Notes under the pieces: generated by a model
What the model was told of the DNA's origin: nothing
Databases searched by the model: none
The model's input: the letters and a program-made list of their open reading frames with translations, nothing else
Program-made: the position numbers and the translations under genes
Part shown: positions 16,244-26,052 of the stretch, piece after piece
Position numbering within the stretch: position 1 is the stretch's first letter
Layout: each line of letters opens with the position of its first letter
NCBI GenBank assembly: GCA_040218445.1
Contig: JAVJRK010000016.1
Span: 133,682 to 197,681, forward strand
From: UBA1479 sp040218445
GTDB taxonomy: Bacteria; Pseudomonadota; Alphaproteobacteria; Rhodospirillales; Casp-alpha2
Direction of reading: 5' to 3'
Length of the DNA: 64,000 bases

Positions 16244-17359
16244 ATGAACTCGCTGACGCGCTACGTATTGCGCCAACTACTGGTTGGCATGATTCTCGTG
16301 ACGACGGGCCTGACATGTATCATCTGGCTCACACAGTCGCTGCGTTTTGTCGAGATGATCGTCAACCGTGGGTTGAGTGCTGGTACATTTCTCTACCTTT
16401 CCGGTCTTCTTCTGCCCAATTTCCTGATCGTGATCCTGCCCATTGCCTTGTTTACCGTGGTGGTATTCATTTACGCGAAACTGATCACGGACCGGGAATT
16501 GGTCGTCATGCGGGCAACGGGCCTCAGCCAGTTCGCCCTTGCCAAGCCGGCATTGATCCTGGCGCTTGGGACAATCGCCTTGTCTTATACGCTCCATCTC
16601 AAGCTGGTCCCCGAATCCTACCGTGCGTTTCGTGACCTGCAATGGGACATCCGCAACAGCGTTTCTCACGTGTTGTTGAAAGAAGGCGAATTCAACAACG
16701 TCGGGAAAACGACCACGGTCTATATCCGCACGCGAACGAATGACGGCCAATTGCACGGCATTCTGGTCCACGACACCCGCGACAAGACAAAGCCCTTCAC
16801 CTTGATGGCCGATCGCGGTGCCATGATCGACACGCCGACGGGCCCGCGCGTGGTAATGTTCAAAGGCAACCGGCAGGAAGTCGACAAGACAACCAACAAG
16901 CTTTCCATCCTCTACTTTGACCGCTGGGTCTACAACTTGGCGCTTGGCGGCCCCCAAGGCCAACGATGGCGAGAACCACGCGAACGCACGCTGGATGAGT
17001 TGTTCGACACACCGAATCAGGCACATATCATCGGCCCCCAGAATGTCGGTAAATTCATTGTCGAAGCACACCGCCGGTTAATCGCCCCGATGCTCTGCCT
17101 GAGTTTCACCATCATCGGATTGTGTAGCCTGCTGACCGGTAATTTCGGCCGGCGCACCCAAACCGCCCGGGTTCTGGCCGCAGTCGGCGCGATGGTCGTG
17201 CTACAGGGGCTCATCCTTGCAACGGAAAACGTCGTGGCGAAGAACACGGACCTCATTCCATTGCTCTATGCTGCGGTCCTGTTCCCTCTACCCGTCGCCT
17301 GGTTCATCATGGTGCGCGCACCATCGGCTTCGCCGACAACCGCCCCCCAGGCCACGTGA
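16244..17359 (+). CDS. lptF: LPS export ABC transporter permease LptF
   Basis: The 371-residue inner-membrane protein opens with NSLTRYVLRQLLVGMILVTT. AKLITDRELVVMRATGLSQF is the coupling-helix region that meets the LptB ATPases. There are six helices, three on each side of a periplasmic beta-jellyroll domain (about residues 120-260). With LptG and LptB it draws LPS from the outer leaflet of the inner membrane and feeds it to the Lpt bridge. It is the first gene of a tight block lptF-lptG-lptD-surA-pdxA-rsmA. Its 115-base upstream gap probably holds the promoter, but I could not fix the boxes. Confidence 0.95.
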   Translation: MNSLTRYVLRQLLVGMILVTTGLTCIIWLTQSLRFVEMIVNRGLSAGTFLYLSGLLLPNFLIVILPIALFTVVVFIYAKLITDRELVVMRATGLSQFALAKPALILALGTIALSYTLHLKLVPESYRAFRDLQWDIRNSVSHVLLKEGEFNNVGKTTTVYIRTRTNDGQLHGILVHDTRDKTKPFTLMADRGAMIDTPTGPRVVMFKGNRQEVDKTTNKLSILYFDRWVYNLALGGPQGQRWREPRERTLDELFDTPNQAHIIGPQNVGKFIVEAHRRLIAPMLCLSFTIIGLCSLLTGNFGRRTQTARVLAAVGAMVVLQGLILATENVVAKNTDLIPLLYAAVLFPLPVAWFIMVRAPSASPTTAPQAT

Positions 17360-17373
17360 GGCAGGGACACATC

Positions 17374-18474
17374 ATGCGCTTGTCAACGATCCTATCCGTT
17401 TATATCGGTCGCCATTTCCTGATTAGCTTCTTGGGAATTTTCTTTTTGTTCTTGATGCTGATCCTGTTGTTCGACTCCGTAGAGTTGCTTCGCCGGTCCG
17501 CTCAACGGGAAAACGTGACGTTAGCCATGGTCCTGGAAATGTCTTTGCTGAAACTCCCGTTCATGGGGCAAAAGACCTTCCCCTTCGCGATCCTATTCGG
17601 CGGCATGGCTGCGTTCTGGCGTTTGACGCGGACCAATGAACTGGTGGTCACCCGGGCGACAGGTATCTCGGCTTGGCAATTCATGCTGCCGGTGCTGTTC
17701 CTGGCGTTTTTGCTGGGCCTACTACAGGTCATGGTCATCAACCCCCTATCATCCTCCATGCTTGCTCGATATGAACGTTTGGAAGCAACCCGCATTGAAG
17801 GTCACGCCAGTTTCCTTTCAATTTCTAATTCCGGTCTGTGGCTTCGGCAGGCAGATGACAAAGGTCAAAGCGTGGTTCACGCGGAGCGAGTCCTGCAGCA
17901 GAAAAGCGAGGTCGAATTACGCAATGTCCTGGTCTTTCTCTACGAAGGGAAAGATACCTTCCGCCAACGGGTCGATGCCCAATCGGCACGCCTGGAAGAC
18001 GGGTTTTGGCATTTAAAAGAAGCCTGGATGTTTGAACCCGAAGCGCCTCCCCGGTTCGAAAAAGACTACTGGCTGCCCACGGATCTGACAGTTAACAGAA
18101 TTCAGGACAATTTCGCCCCGCCGGAAACGATGTCATTCTGGGATTTACCCCGTTTCATCCAAACACTTGAGAATGCCGGGTTTTCAGCCATACGACATCG
18201 CCTGTATTGGCATACGCTGCTGTCGGCCCCGCTGTTGATGTGTGCCATGGTACTGATCGCGGCGACCTTCACCTTGCGTCAAACACGCCGGGGCGGAACG
18301 ACCTTTGTTATCGCCGGCGGCGTTTTCACAGGGTTTGTTCTGTATTTCTTCTCCGATATCGTCTTCGCGCTCGGTCTATCCGACAGTATTCCGGTGCTTC
18401 TGGCCGCATGGACACCATCAGGTGTCGCCACCATGCTGGGGGCGGCCATGTTGTTGCATCTGGAGGACGGGTAA
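17374..18474 (+). CDS. lptG: LPS export ABC transporter permease LptG
   Basis: The 366-residue partner of LptF has the same six-helix plus periplasmic jellyroll layout. WRLTRTNELVVTRATGISAW is its coupling-helix region, and FDSVELLRRSAQRENVT follows the first helix. Start 17374 (MRLSTILSVYIGRHF) has an AGGCAGGGA purine run upstream. A GTG at 17356 overlapping lptF is less likely. It lies 14 bases after lptF and 5 bases before lptD. Confidence 0.94.
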   Translation: MRLSTILSVYIGRHFLISFLGIFFLFLMLILLFDSVELLRRSAQRENVTLAMVLEMSLLKLPFMGQKTFPFAILFGGMAAFWRLTRTNELVVTRATGISAWQFMLPVLFLAFLLGLLQVMVINPLSSSMLARYERLEATRIEGHASFLSISNSGLWLRQADDKGQSVVHAERVLQQKSEVELRNVLVFLYEGKDTFRQRVDAQSARLEDGFWHLKEAWMFEPEAPPRFEKDYWLPTDLTVNRIQDNFAPPETMSFWDLPRFIQTLENAGFSAIRHRLYWHTLLSAPLLMCAMVLIAATFTLRQTRRGGTTFVIAGGVFTGFVLYFFSDIVFALGLSDSIPVLLAAWTPSGVATMLGAAMLLHLEDG

Positions 18475-18479
18475 GCGCC

Positions 18480-21176
18480 ATGATCTATCGCCCATGCCTC
18501 AATTTTCTTTCCCGCGTCTTTGCTGTCCCACTTCTGGCCAGTACCGTCACCATGAGCGCGGCGCAATCGGCGGGGGCAGCCACCCCCGATGGAGCCAATG
18601 CCTCAAGACCATTGGGCATTCTTTTGAACACGAATAAGACCGAAGCACCGAACAGCAACCGAGCAACCGGCTTGCCGCGCCCCATCCCGACACCGCCGCC
18701 GACATTGTCCGCACCAGCCACAAAACCAGCCCCCTCACGCCTGTTTAATGCGGTGCCCGAACCGGCATCACGGCCCCAGCAACCGATCCTGTCGGCACCA
18801 AAGACTGTTCCGAACACCCTTTACCAAGCCCCTCAGGTTCGACAGCAGCCGACCCGCCTGTTCAATGCGCCCTCCGTCCAGCGATCCTCTTCCGTCACAC
18901 GGCCCGTCACCGAAACACAACAGGATGGAGCACGTCCGCTTGGCCTGTTGTTCGACGCCAGCAACAGCCCATTCGTCCCCCGTGCCGGTGTGGCTCCCGT
19001 GAACAGTCGAGCACAGCAGGACACGCCCACTCCGTCCCATCCGACACCGGCAACCTTGAACCCCGCCCCCCGGACTGTCCCACAATCAACGCCGTCGCCC
19101 CTCCCGGTATCAACACAGCCCACCGGCACGGAAGCCCCCCCGGAAGTTCCGGTCAACTTGCTTGCCGATGAAATGAGCTTTGATCAGGAGAACAGCCTTG
19201 TCATTGCGCAGGGCGGTGTTGAAATCAGCTATGGCAAACGCACCCTTTACGCTGACAAGGTCACCTACAACCAGAACACGGACATTGTTCAGGCTTTGGG
19301 CAATATCACGATCCTGGAGCCGACGGGTGAAACCATGTTCGCGGACCAGATCACCATCACAGGTGATTTGAAGGACGGTCTTGTCCGTAATATCGGTGTA
19401 ATCCTCGCAGATCGTTCGCGCCTTGCGGCCCAAGGCGCCAAACGAAGCGGCGCTATTGTCACGGAATTGCGTCAGGGCGTTTATTCACCTTGTAACCTCT
19501 GCGCGGATGACCCGGATGCCTCTCCGCTTTGGCAGATTAGGGCCGTGCGCGTTATCCACGATCAGCGTAGCAAGACCATAGAATACCGGGATGCCTGGCT
19601 TGAAGTTTATGGCTATCCGGTTCTCTACACCCCTTACTTCATCCATCCTGATCCAAGCATCCGGCGCAAAGCAGGATTCCTGGCCCCTGGCTTCGGTGGA
19701 TCGTCGGATCTGGGCTTTGTCACCCGCATTCCGTATTTTTATCCGATTGACGATTCATCCGACGTCACGGCTATCCCTGCCTTTTCGGAATCCGAAGGCT
19801 TCCAATTGACAGTCGATTATCGAAAACGGTTCAAGGATGGAAAGATTGATGCTGAAGTCAGTGGCATCAATGATTCGGAAGGCGATTTCCGAGGTCACAT
19901 ATTTTCCGAAGCCCTGTGGGATATCAATAAGACCTGGCGCGCCGGTTTCGACATCCAGCGCGCCACGGATGACACCTATCTTCGCCGCTTCGGCTTCGAA
20001 AGCCTGCCCGTGCTTGAAAGCCGCGTTTTCGCTGAAGGGTTCCGCGGTCGTAACTACCTGGCGGTCAATGCTTATTCCTTCCAGGACCAACGCGCCGATG
20101 CAGATGCCATCGACAGCCCGATCATCCTTCCCTTTGTCGAATTCAGCCATGTCGGCGAACCGGACCGGTTCGGTGGAAGTTTAACTGTTGATGCAAGCCT
20201 GCTGGTCGTCTCGCGAGATGAAAGCGGAAACGACACCCGCCGGATTTCGATACGGCCTTCATGGAACCGCCGTTTTTCAGATTCGATCGGCAACCTGATC
20301 AGCTTTTCCACAGGCTTATGGGCCGACGGATACCACGTCAATAACGTAAGCCGCGAAAACGATGCGGACTTCACTGGCGTCACAGGACGGATTTACCCCT
20401 ATGCCTCCCTGAATTGGCGCTTTCCTTTGATCAGCCACCTTGGCAAGGCCAATCAAACGTTGGAGCCGATCGTCAACATCATCACAAGTCCGAATGGTGG
20501 AAATCCTTCGAAAATCCCCAACGAAGACAGCCAGGAATTCGAATTCGACGATACCAATCTGTTCGGCGTTAATCGGTTCGGGGGGGTCGACCGGGTCGAA
20601 GGCGGAACCCGTGTCAATTATGGAATGAAATGGGGGTTATCCGGACCATCCGGGGATGGGCTTTCATTGCTTGTTGGTCAAACCTACAGATTCCACACTG
20701 ACGACACTTTCTCCGAAGGAAGCGGCTTGGAAGACGACCTGTCGGATATCGTTGCAACAGCGCGGATCAGGCCATCACAGTACTTTGATTTGGCTTACCG
20801 GACTCAGATCGAGAAAGACGGGTTCTCGCCTCGCCGCCATCAGGTGCGTTTTAATGCGGGCGTGCCATTGCTGCGCGGCTCGGCCAGCTATATCTTCTTC
20901 GAAGAACCGGAAGACAGTGAATTCTCGGGCCGTGAGGAATTATCGCTTTCCGTTTCATCCCAATTCTCCCGGGATTGGCGCATTAACTTCCAAGCCGTGC
21001 GGGACATGGCTGCCAATGAAATGCGCTCTCTCGTGAGCGATCTTGTTTTCGAAAACGAATGTCTAGTTGTTACCACTCGGTTTTCCCGAACCTTCTACGA
21101 AGACAGAGACCTGAAACCTACCGACGCCTTTACGATCAATTTGCTACTGAAGACCTTGGGACAGATCACCTTCTAA
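18480..21176 (+). CDS. lptD: LPS assembly outer-membrane protein LptD
   Basis: The 898-residue precursor has a signal peptide (residues 1 to about 34, cut near AGAA). A long Pro/Thr/Gln-rich linker spans about 40-222. The OstA/jellyroll domain starts at VNLLADEMSFDQ (about 225), and the LptD C-terminal beta-barrel covers about 400-898. A CNLC pair after the OstA domain and one Cys close to the C-terminus could form the linking disulfide. The protein receives LPS from the periplasmic bridge and inserts it in the outer leaflet, with LptE elsewhere. The linker contains paired repeats, RPLGILLN/RPLGLLFD (43 and 152) and SRLFNA/TRLFNA (86 and 125). The start is 5 bases after lptG. Confidence 0.94.
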   Translation: MIYRPCLNFLSRVFAVPLLASTVTMSAAQSAGAATPDGANASRPLGILLNTNKTEAPNSNRATGLPRPIPTPPPTLSAPATKPAPSRLFNAVPEPASRPQQPILSAPKTVPNTLYQAPQVRQQPTRLFNAPSVQRSSSVTRPVTETQQDGARPLGLLFDASNSPFVPRAGVAPVNSRAQQDTPTPSHPTPATLNPAPRTVPQSTPSPLPVSTQPTGTEAPPEVPVNLLADEMSFDQENSLVIAQGGVEISYGKRTLYADKVTYNQNTDIVQALGNITILEPTGETMFADQITITGDLKDGLVRNIGVILADRSRLAAQGAKRSGAIVTELRQGVYSPCNLCADDPDASPLWQIRAVRVIHDQRSKTIEYRDAWLEVYGYPVLYTPYFIHPDPSIRRKAGFLAPGFGGSSDLGFVTRIPYFYPIDDSSDVTAIPAFSESEGFQLTVDYRKRFKDGKIDAEVSGINDSEGDFRGHIFSEALWDINKTWRAGFDIQRATDDTYLRRFGFESLPVLESRVFAEGFRGRNYLAVNAYSFQDQRADADAIDSPIILPFVEFSHVGEPDRFGGSLTVDASLLVVSRDESGNDTRRISIRPSWNRRFSDSIGNLISFSTGLWADGYHVNNVSRENDADFTGVTGRIYPYASLNWRFPLISHLGKANQTLEPIVNIITSPNGGNPSKIPNEDSQEFEFDDTNLFGVNRFGGVDRVEGGTRVNYGMKWGLSGPSGDGLSLLVGQTYRFHTDDTFSEGSGLEDDLSDIVATARIRPSQYFDLAYRTQIEKDGFSPRRHQVRFNAGVPLLRGSASYIFFEEPEDSEFSGREELSLSVSSQFSRDWRINFQAVRDMAANEMRSLVSDLVFENECLVVTTRFSRTFYEDRDLKPTDAFTINLLLKTLGQITF

Positions 21177-22499
21177 ATGCGACTTTCGCCGATCATGCCA
21201 TTCATAACAGCCCCCCGACGCCGTCCGCGTTGGATATCGCCTGGCCTTAATATGATAATTATCTGCCTTGCCGTTTCCCTGCTCAACGGTATGCCCGCGC
21301 AAGCGCAGCAGATGGGCATCGTCGCAACCGTCAACAATGCCCCTATATCGCAATACGACCTGCACGCCCGCATGCGACTGGTGATTGCCATGGCGGGGCT
21401 TCCCGCGACGCGTCAGACGGCACAGCAACTGGCGCCAAAGATTATCGACACCCTGATCGATGAAGAATTAAAGCGGCAGGAAGCGGAAAGAATGGATATC
21501 CGGATTCCTGAAAGCGCTGTCGATGAGACAGTTCGAAAATACGAACAATCCCGCAACCTACCGGCGGGCGGCATGATGAAATTGCTGGAGGATCTGGGTT
21601 TATCGAAGGAGGTCTTGTATCAACAGATCCGCGCCGACCTTGCCTGGAGCGATGCCTTGCGTCTTCGGTTCCGGGCTCTCACCAAAACCGCGGACGAAGA
21701 AATCGACGAAGAAATTGCCCGCTTGGAAGCGGAAAAAGGAAAGCCGGTAGGCTTGCTGTCGGAAATTTTTCTGCCCATCGATCAGCCTGATAAAAGTGCG
21801 GAAGTCAAAACTGTCGCGGACCGCATCCTGAATGAATTGAAGAGTGGTGCTCCTTTTCAGGCCATGGCGACAACGTTCTCTCAAAGCCCGACCGCGGCTG
21901 TCGGGGGAGATCTCGGCTGGGTCTCCATGGGAACACTCGCCCCCGAGGTCTCGAAGGTTCTTTCCTCTATATCAAAAGGCGATATTTCACCCCCCATCCG
22001 AACGGCTGCAGGGTACTCAATTTACTGGCTACGCGATCAGCGTGTTTCTCAAGGCGCAGAGGGACCATCGGTCGATCCACAGGTTGTTCTGGAACAGCTT
22101 ACCATCCCGGTCGCAGACACCGGCCAGAGACAGGACATCGAAGAAAAACGCGACCTGGCCAAACGCCTGCGCCTGCGCGCCGACAATTGCACCAACATGC
22201 ATGACATGCCGAATCAGGTTACGGCCGGGTTGAAGGCGGACCGCCTGAAACTTCGCACAAGCCAGCTCTCACCCCTTGTCAGGGATGCGATCAAGGACCT
22301 TCAAGACGGCAAAACGAGTGAGGTTATCAAGGTACCGGGAGCATTCATGTTGTTCATGGTCTGCGAACGGATATCTTCAAATTCCAAAGAATTACTCCGA
22401 AATCGCATTCGTAACCGCCTGATTGATGCCCGCCTTGATTTGGCGGCCCGACAGTTCCTGCGCGACCTGCGGCGCAACGCCTTCATCGAACGGCGCTGA
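21177..22499 (+). CDS. surA: periplasmic chaperone / peptidyl-prolyl isomerase SurA
   Basis: The 440-residue protein has a hydrophobic signal segment ending in MPAQAQQ near residue 45. The SurA N-terminal domain follows (VATVNNAPISQYDLHARMRL). One parvulin domain occurs at about 190-285, with GDLGWVSMGTLAPEVSKVL. A second, degenerate region follows, and the C-terminal helix returns to the N-terminal domain. It chaperones unfolded outer-membrane proteins, LptD among them in known systems. The ATG abuts the lptD stop (TAAATG). An ATG six codons later could also be used and would give a more usual signal peptide. Confidence 0.9.
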   Translation: MRLSPIMPFITAPRRRPRWISPGLNMIIICLAVSLLNGMPAQAQQMGIVATVNNAPISQYDLHARMRLVIAMAGLPATRQTAQQLAPKIIDTLIDEELKRQEAERMDIRIPESAVDETVRKYEQSRNLPAGGMMKLLEDLGLSKEVLYQQIRADLAWSDALRLRFRALTKTADEEIDEEIARLEAEKGKPVGLLSEIFLPIDQPDKSAEVKTVADRILNELKSGAPFQAMATTFSQSPTAAVGGDLGWVSMGTLAPEVSKVLSSISKGDISPPIRTAAGYSIYWLRDQRVSQGAEGPSVDPQVVLEQLTIPVADTGQRQDIEEKRDLAKRLRLRADNCTNMHDMPNQVTAGLKADRLKLRTSQLSPLVRDAIKDLQDGKTSEVIKVPGAFMLFMVCERISSNSKELLRNRIRNRLIDARLDLAARQFLRDLRRNAFIERR

Positions 22500-22502
22500 G
22501 AC

Positions 22503-23522
22503 ATGGGCATAACGGCGGATACCGGCCCGCTGCCACTCGCCCTGACAATGGGTGAACCGGCCGGTGTCGGCGGCGAACTTTCCTTGCGTGCCTGGGACAC
22601 GGCCCGAACAGCCATCGGTGCGTTTTTCGTTATTGATGATCCGGACCGCCTTCGGCACCTGGCGGCGCAGATCAATCTTGACGTTCCCATCGAAGAAATC
22701 CGATCCCCCAAGGATGCATCGCAAGTCGTCACGAGCGCCCTGCCCGTCCTGCCCGAGCGGCTGGATACCCCGGTGAAGCTTGGCAAGCCCGATCCAGCCA
22801 ATGCCGGCGCCGTCGTGCGCGCGATTGAACGGGCCGTGCATCTGTGCCTTGAAGGAGAGGCTGGCGGCATGGTCACCAACCCGATCCAGAAATCCGTGCT
22901 TTATGCCGCCGGGTTCAAGCATCCGGGACATACCGAATACATCGCCGAGCTTTGCGGCGTGTCCGATCCTGTGATGATGCTGGCCTGCGATGCGCTTCGC
23001 GCCGTGCCGGTCACGGTTCATGTCAGCCTGCGGGACGCGGTCGAAAGCCTGACATCCGATGCCATCATCGCCAACGGTCGGGTCACCGCAGCAGCCTTGA
23101 AAAGAGATTTCGGGATCATCAAACCACGTTTGGCCGTTGCTGGCCTTAACCCCCACGGTGGCGAGGATGGAACACTTGGCACGGAAGACCGTGACATCGT
23201 CGCACCGGCGGTTGCCCAGTTGCGGGCCGAAGGGATCGACGCCGTCGGCCCGGCCTCCCCCGATACCTTGTTCAGCCCGCGCGCCCGCCAAGGATATGAC
23301 GCAGCCCTTTGCATGTATCACGATCAAGCCCTGATCCCGGTGAAGGCCCTGGACTTTGACGGCGGCGTTAACGTCACCTTAGGCTTGCCGATCGTGCGCA
23401 CATCGCCGGATCACGGCACGGCATTGGATATCGCCGGCACGGGGCAGGCAAGCGAACAAAGCCTTGTCGCGGCCATGGTCATGGCCCGCAAGATCGCCCA
23501 GAACCGCGCACAGGCCGGCTGA
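22503..23522 (+). CDS. pdxA: 4-hydroxythreonine-4-phosphate dehydrogenase PdxA
   Basis: The 339-residue protein begins with PLALTMGEPAGVGGELSLRA, the family's N-terminal signature. HPGHTEYIAEL and NPHGGEDGTLGTED are metal and substrate motifs. The C-terminus has MYHDQALIPVKALDFDGGVN and RTSPDHGTALDIAG. It oxidises 4-phosphohydroxy-threonine in the DXP-dependent pathway to pyridoxal phosphate. It starts 3 bases after surA and ends 4 bases before rsmA. Confidence 0.96.
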   Translation: MGITADTGPLPLALTMGEPAGVGGELSLRAWDTARTAIGAFFVIDDPDRLRHLAAQINLDVPIEEIRSPKDASQVVTSALPVLPERLDTPVKLGKPDPANAGAVVRAIERAVHLCLEGEAGGMVTNPIQKSVLYAAGFKHPGHTEYIAELCGVSDPVMMLACDALRAVPVTVHVSLRDAVESLTSDAIIANGRVTAAALKRDFGIIKPRLAVAGLNPHGGEDGTLGTEDRDIVAPAVAQLRAEGIDAVGPASPDTLFSPRARQGYDAALCMYHDQALIPVKALDFDGGVNVTLGLPIVRTSPDHGTALDIAGTGQASEQSLVAAMVMARKIAQNRAQAG

Positions 23523-23526
23523 AATC

Positions 23527-24351
23527 ATGACCGAACAACCGGACCTGCCGCCCCTGCGCGATGTCATCCGGGATCACGGCCTGGGCGCCCGCAAATCACT
23601 TGGCCAGCATTTTCTTTTGGACACCAATCTGACCGGCCGTATCGCCCGTGCAGCCGGCCCGCTGAACGGCGTCAACGTAATCGAAGTCGGCCCCGGCCCC
23701 GGCGGTTTGACCCGTGCCCTTCTGGCGCAGGATGCGGCTGCCGTCTGGGCCGTGGAAAAAGACAGCCGCTGCATTGCGGCCCTGACGGACCTGCAGACTG
23801 CCTATCCGAACCGCTTTCACATCGTCGAAGGCGATGCCTTGAAAACGGATATCGCCGGGCTGACCCCCGCCCCGCGCGCGATCGTCGCCAACCTGCCCTA
23901 TAACGTCTCCACCGTCCTGCTGCTGCAATGGCTGCATCAGATAGACGCCTTTCAGCGCATGGTCCTGATGTTTCAGAAAGAGGTCGCCGACCGGCTGACC
24001 GCCCAGCCGGGGACCAAATCCTATGGTCGGCTCAGCGTCGTGACTCAATGGCTGTGCGATGTCCGCCCTCTGTTCAACGTCTCCAAACAAGCCTTTACCC
24101 CGCCGCCCAAGGTGGCCTCGACCGTGGTCGAACTGATCCCCCGCAAGAAACCCTTGGCCGATGCTGTGTTCTCCGAACTGGAAGCCGTAACCCAGGCGGC
24201 TTTCGGACAGCGCCGTAAAATGCTGCGATCCAGCCTGAAAAGCCTGGGCCTTGACCCGGCCCAGGCGGGGATCAGTCCCGAAGCCCGGGCCGAAGACTTG
24301 AGCGTCGACGCGTTCTGCGCCTTGGCCCGGCAATTATCGGCGCGATCTTGA
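23527..24351 (+). CDS. rsmA: 16S rRNA dimethyladenosine transferase RsmA (KsgA)
   Basis: The 274-residue protein has KSLGQHFLLD at residues 23-32, the SAM-binding VIEVGPGPGG at 51-60, and the catalytic NLPYNVS from residue 122. A C-terminal helical domain ends SVDAFCALARQL. It dimethylates A1518 and A1519 of 16S rRNA late in 30S assembly. The start is the first ATG after the pdxA stop, 4 bases downstream. It is the last gene of the lptF operon. Confidence 0.96.
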   Translation: MTEQPDLPPLRDVIRDHGLGARKSLGQHFLLDTNLTGRIARAAGPLNGVNVIEVGPGPGGLTRALLAQDAAAVWAVEKDSRCIAALTDLQTAYPNRFHIVEGDALKTDIAGLTPAPRAIVANLPYNVSTVLLLQWLHQIDAFQRMVLMFQKEVADRLTAQPGTKSYGRLSVVTQWLCDVRPLFNVSKQAFTPPPKVASTVVELIPRKKPLADAVFSELEAVTQAAFGQRRKMLRSSLKSLGLDPAQAGISPEARAEDLSVDAFCALARQLSARS

Positions 24352-24403
24352 CCGCCGTATTTACCGGGTCCAGTATTTGTGGATCGCAACAGGACGAACA
24401 CCC

Positions 24404-25399
24404 ATGACGAACCGCACTCCCATTGCCGACGGCGCCCTTTGGACCCGCAACGATTTTCCCGAACCGCGCAGCTGGGTTCAGCACCTGACCCCGGAAATGA
24501 TTGCCGAGATCGATGGCGCCGTGACCCATGCCATGGCTGCGGGCGGATCGCCTTATGATCTGACGCCGGAAACTTTTCCCCTGCTCCTGACCGCACCTTT
24601 GTTGGCTGAAGCCCGCGATGCGTTGGAACACGGGCGCGGCTTCGCCGTGATTTCCGACATGCCGGTCGACCGCTACAGCTATGATGAAAACCTTGTTGCC
24701 TATTGCGGCCTGGCCGCCCATCTGGGCGCCATCACGGCACAGACCGGGCGCGGCGAAAAATCCATCGACGTGACCGACAAGGGCATTCCTTATTCACATC
24801 AATCACGGGGATACAGTTCCAACAAACTGCTGCCGTTCCACACGGACGGCGCCGATCGGGTGGGGTTGCTCTGCCTGGACACGGCCTTGGATGGCGGCCT
24901 GTCGATCCTGGTATCGGCCCCCATGGTCTACAACATCATCACGGAAGAACGCCCGGACCTGATTCCCCTGTTCGAACGCGGGTTCTACCATCACCGCCGG
25001 GGCGAACAACCGGCGGGCGAAGGCCCTATTTCGGCTGACCACATTCCCGTGTTCAGTTTCCACAACGGGCTTCTGCACTGCTGCTACAACCGCAACCCGA
25101 TCAACTGGGTCGAAAAGGAAGGCATGACGCTGAGCGACAAGGAAGTCGAAGCCTTGGATTACTTCGATTCCATCACCGCGCGGCCGGAACTCCAACTGCC
25201 CATGGAAATGCGCAAGGGCGACCTGCAATTCGTCAACAATTTCGTCATGCTGCATTCACGCACCGAATACATGGATGGCGAAGGCCACCACCGCCATCTG
25301 GTCCGGCTTTGGATGAATGATCTGCAGTCGCGGCGCATCGGCCCGACGCTGTTGGATTTGTATTCGCCGGCGCATGCCCGGCGCATGGCCGCAGGCTAG
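24404..25399 (+). CDS. TauD/TfdA-family Fe(II)/2-oxoglutarate dioxygenase
   Basis: The 331-residue protein shows the metal-binding FHTDG (His-x-Asp) in the middle. Near the C-terminus are LHSRTEYMDGEGHHRHLVRL and a WMN strand, supplying the distal His and the 2-oxoglutarate Arg. It would hydroxylate or cleave an unknown small substrate. ATG 24404 has AGGA upstream and gives the normal length. It overlaps the convergent gmk gene by 4 bases. It sits between rsmA and gmk, genes that are usually closer together, so it may be an insertion. Confidence 0.85.
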   Translation: MTNRTPIADGALWTRNDFPEPRSWVQHLTPEMIAEIDGAVTHAMAAGGSPYDLTPETFPLLLTAPLLAEARDALEHGRGFAVISDMPVDRYSYDENLVAYCGLAAHLGAITAQTGRGEKSIDVTDKGIPYSHQSRGYSSNKLLPFHTDGADRVGLLCLDTALDGGLSILVSAPMVYNIITEERPDLIPLFERGFYHHRRGEQPAGEGPISADHIPVFSFHNGLLHCCYNRNPINWVEKEGMTLSDKEVEALDYFDSITARPELQLPMEMRKGDLQFVNNFVMLHSRTEYMDGEGHHRHLVRLWMNDLQSRRIGPTLLDLYSPAHARRMAAG

Positions 25400-26028
25400 C
25401 TGCCGACCCCCATTTTCTGAACGAAATCGAGCAAGCCCGTCTGTCGTTCCTTTTTCAGGCGTTCGGCCCGAAGGATCGCTTTCACGTTCTCGACACTGTG
25501 ATCCAAATCATCATTGATGATGATGTAGTCATATTCGGCGTAGTGGCTCATTTCCGATTTGGCGCGGGCCATGCGTCCGGCCACGACTTCCTCTGAATCC
25601 TGGCCCCGCCCGCGTAAGCGGCTTTCCAGTTCCTCGACCGACGGCGGAAGAACAAAAACGCTGACAACATGCTGCAGCGCATTTTCCTTCAACTTGCCCG
25701 TCCCCTGCCAGTCGACGTCGAACAGGACATCCATGCCCTGATCAAGGGCATCCCAGACAGGTTTCTTCGGCGTGCCGTAGGAATTGTCGAACACGGTCGC
25801 GTGTTCCAAAAACCCCCCGTTCGCGACCATGTCGTCAAACGTGGCCTGGTCATAAAAATAGTAATCCTTGCCGTCGACCTCGCCCGGACGCGGCGGACGC
25901 GTGGTGGCGGAAACGGACATGACGATGCCCGGCTCGTCGGCCAGCAATTGGCGCGAGATACTGGTCTTGCCCGCACCCGACGGCGACGACAGCACCAGCA
26001 TCATGCCTCGGCGTGAAATTTCGACCAT
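25396..26028 (-). CDS. gmk: guanylate kinase
   Basis: The 210-residue protein has the P-loop SPSGAGKTS at 15-23. The GMP-binding SATTRPPRPGEVDGKDYYF follows, and the lid has RLRGRGQDSEEVVAGRMARA. It phosphorylates GMP to GDP with ATP. It follows yicC on the same strand, a conserved pairing. Its stop codon overlaps that of the dioxygenase on the other strand. Confidence 0.97.
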   Translation of the reverse strand: MVEISRRGMMLVLSSPSGAGKTSISRQLLADEPGIVMSVSATTRPPRPGEVDGKDYYFYDQATFDDMVANGGFLEHATVFDNSYGTPKKPVWDALDQGMDVLFDVDWQGTGKLKENALQHVVSVFVLPPSVEELESRLRGRGQDSEEVVAGRMARAKSEMSHYAEYDYIIINDDLDHSVENVKAILRAERLKKERQTGLLDFVQKMGVGS

Positions 26029-26052
26029 TGGATCGCCTTTCCTTAATCCGGG

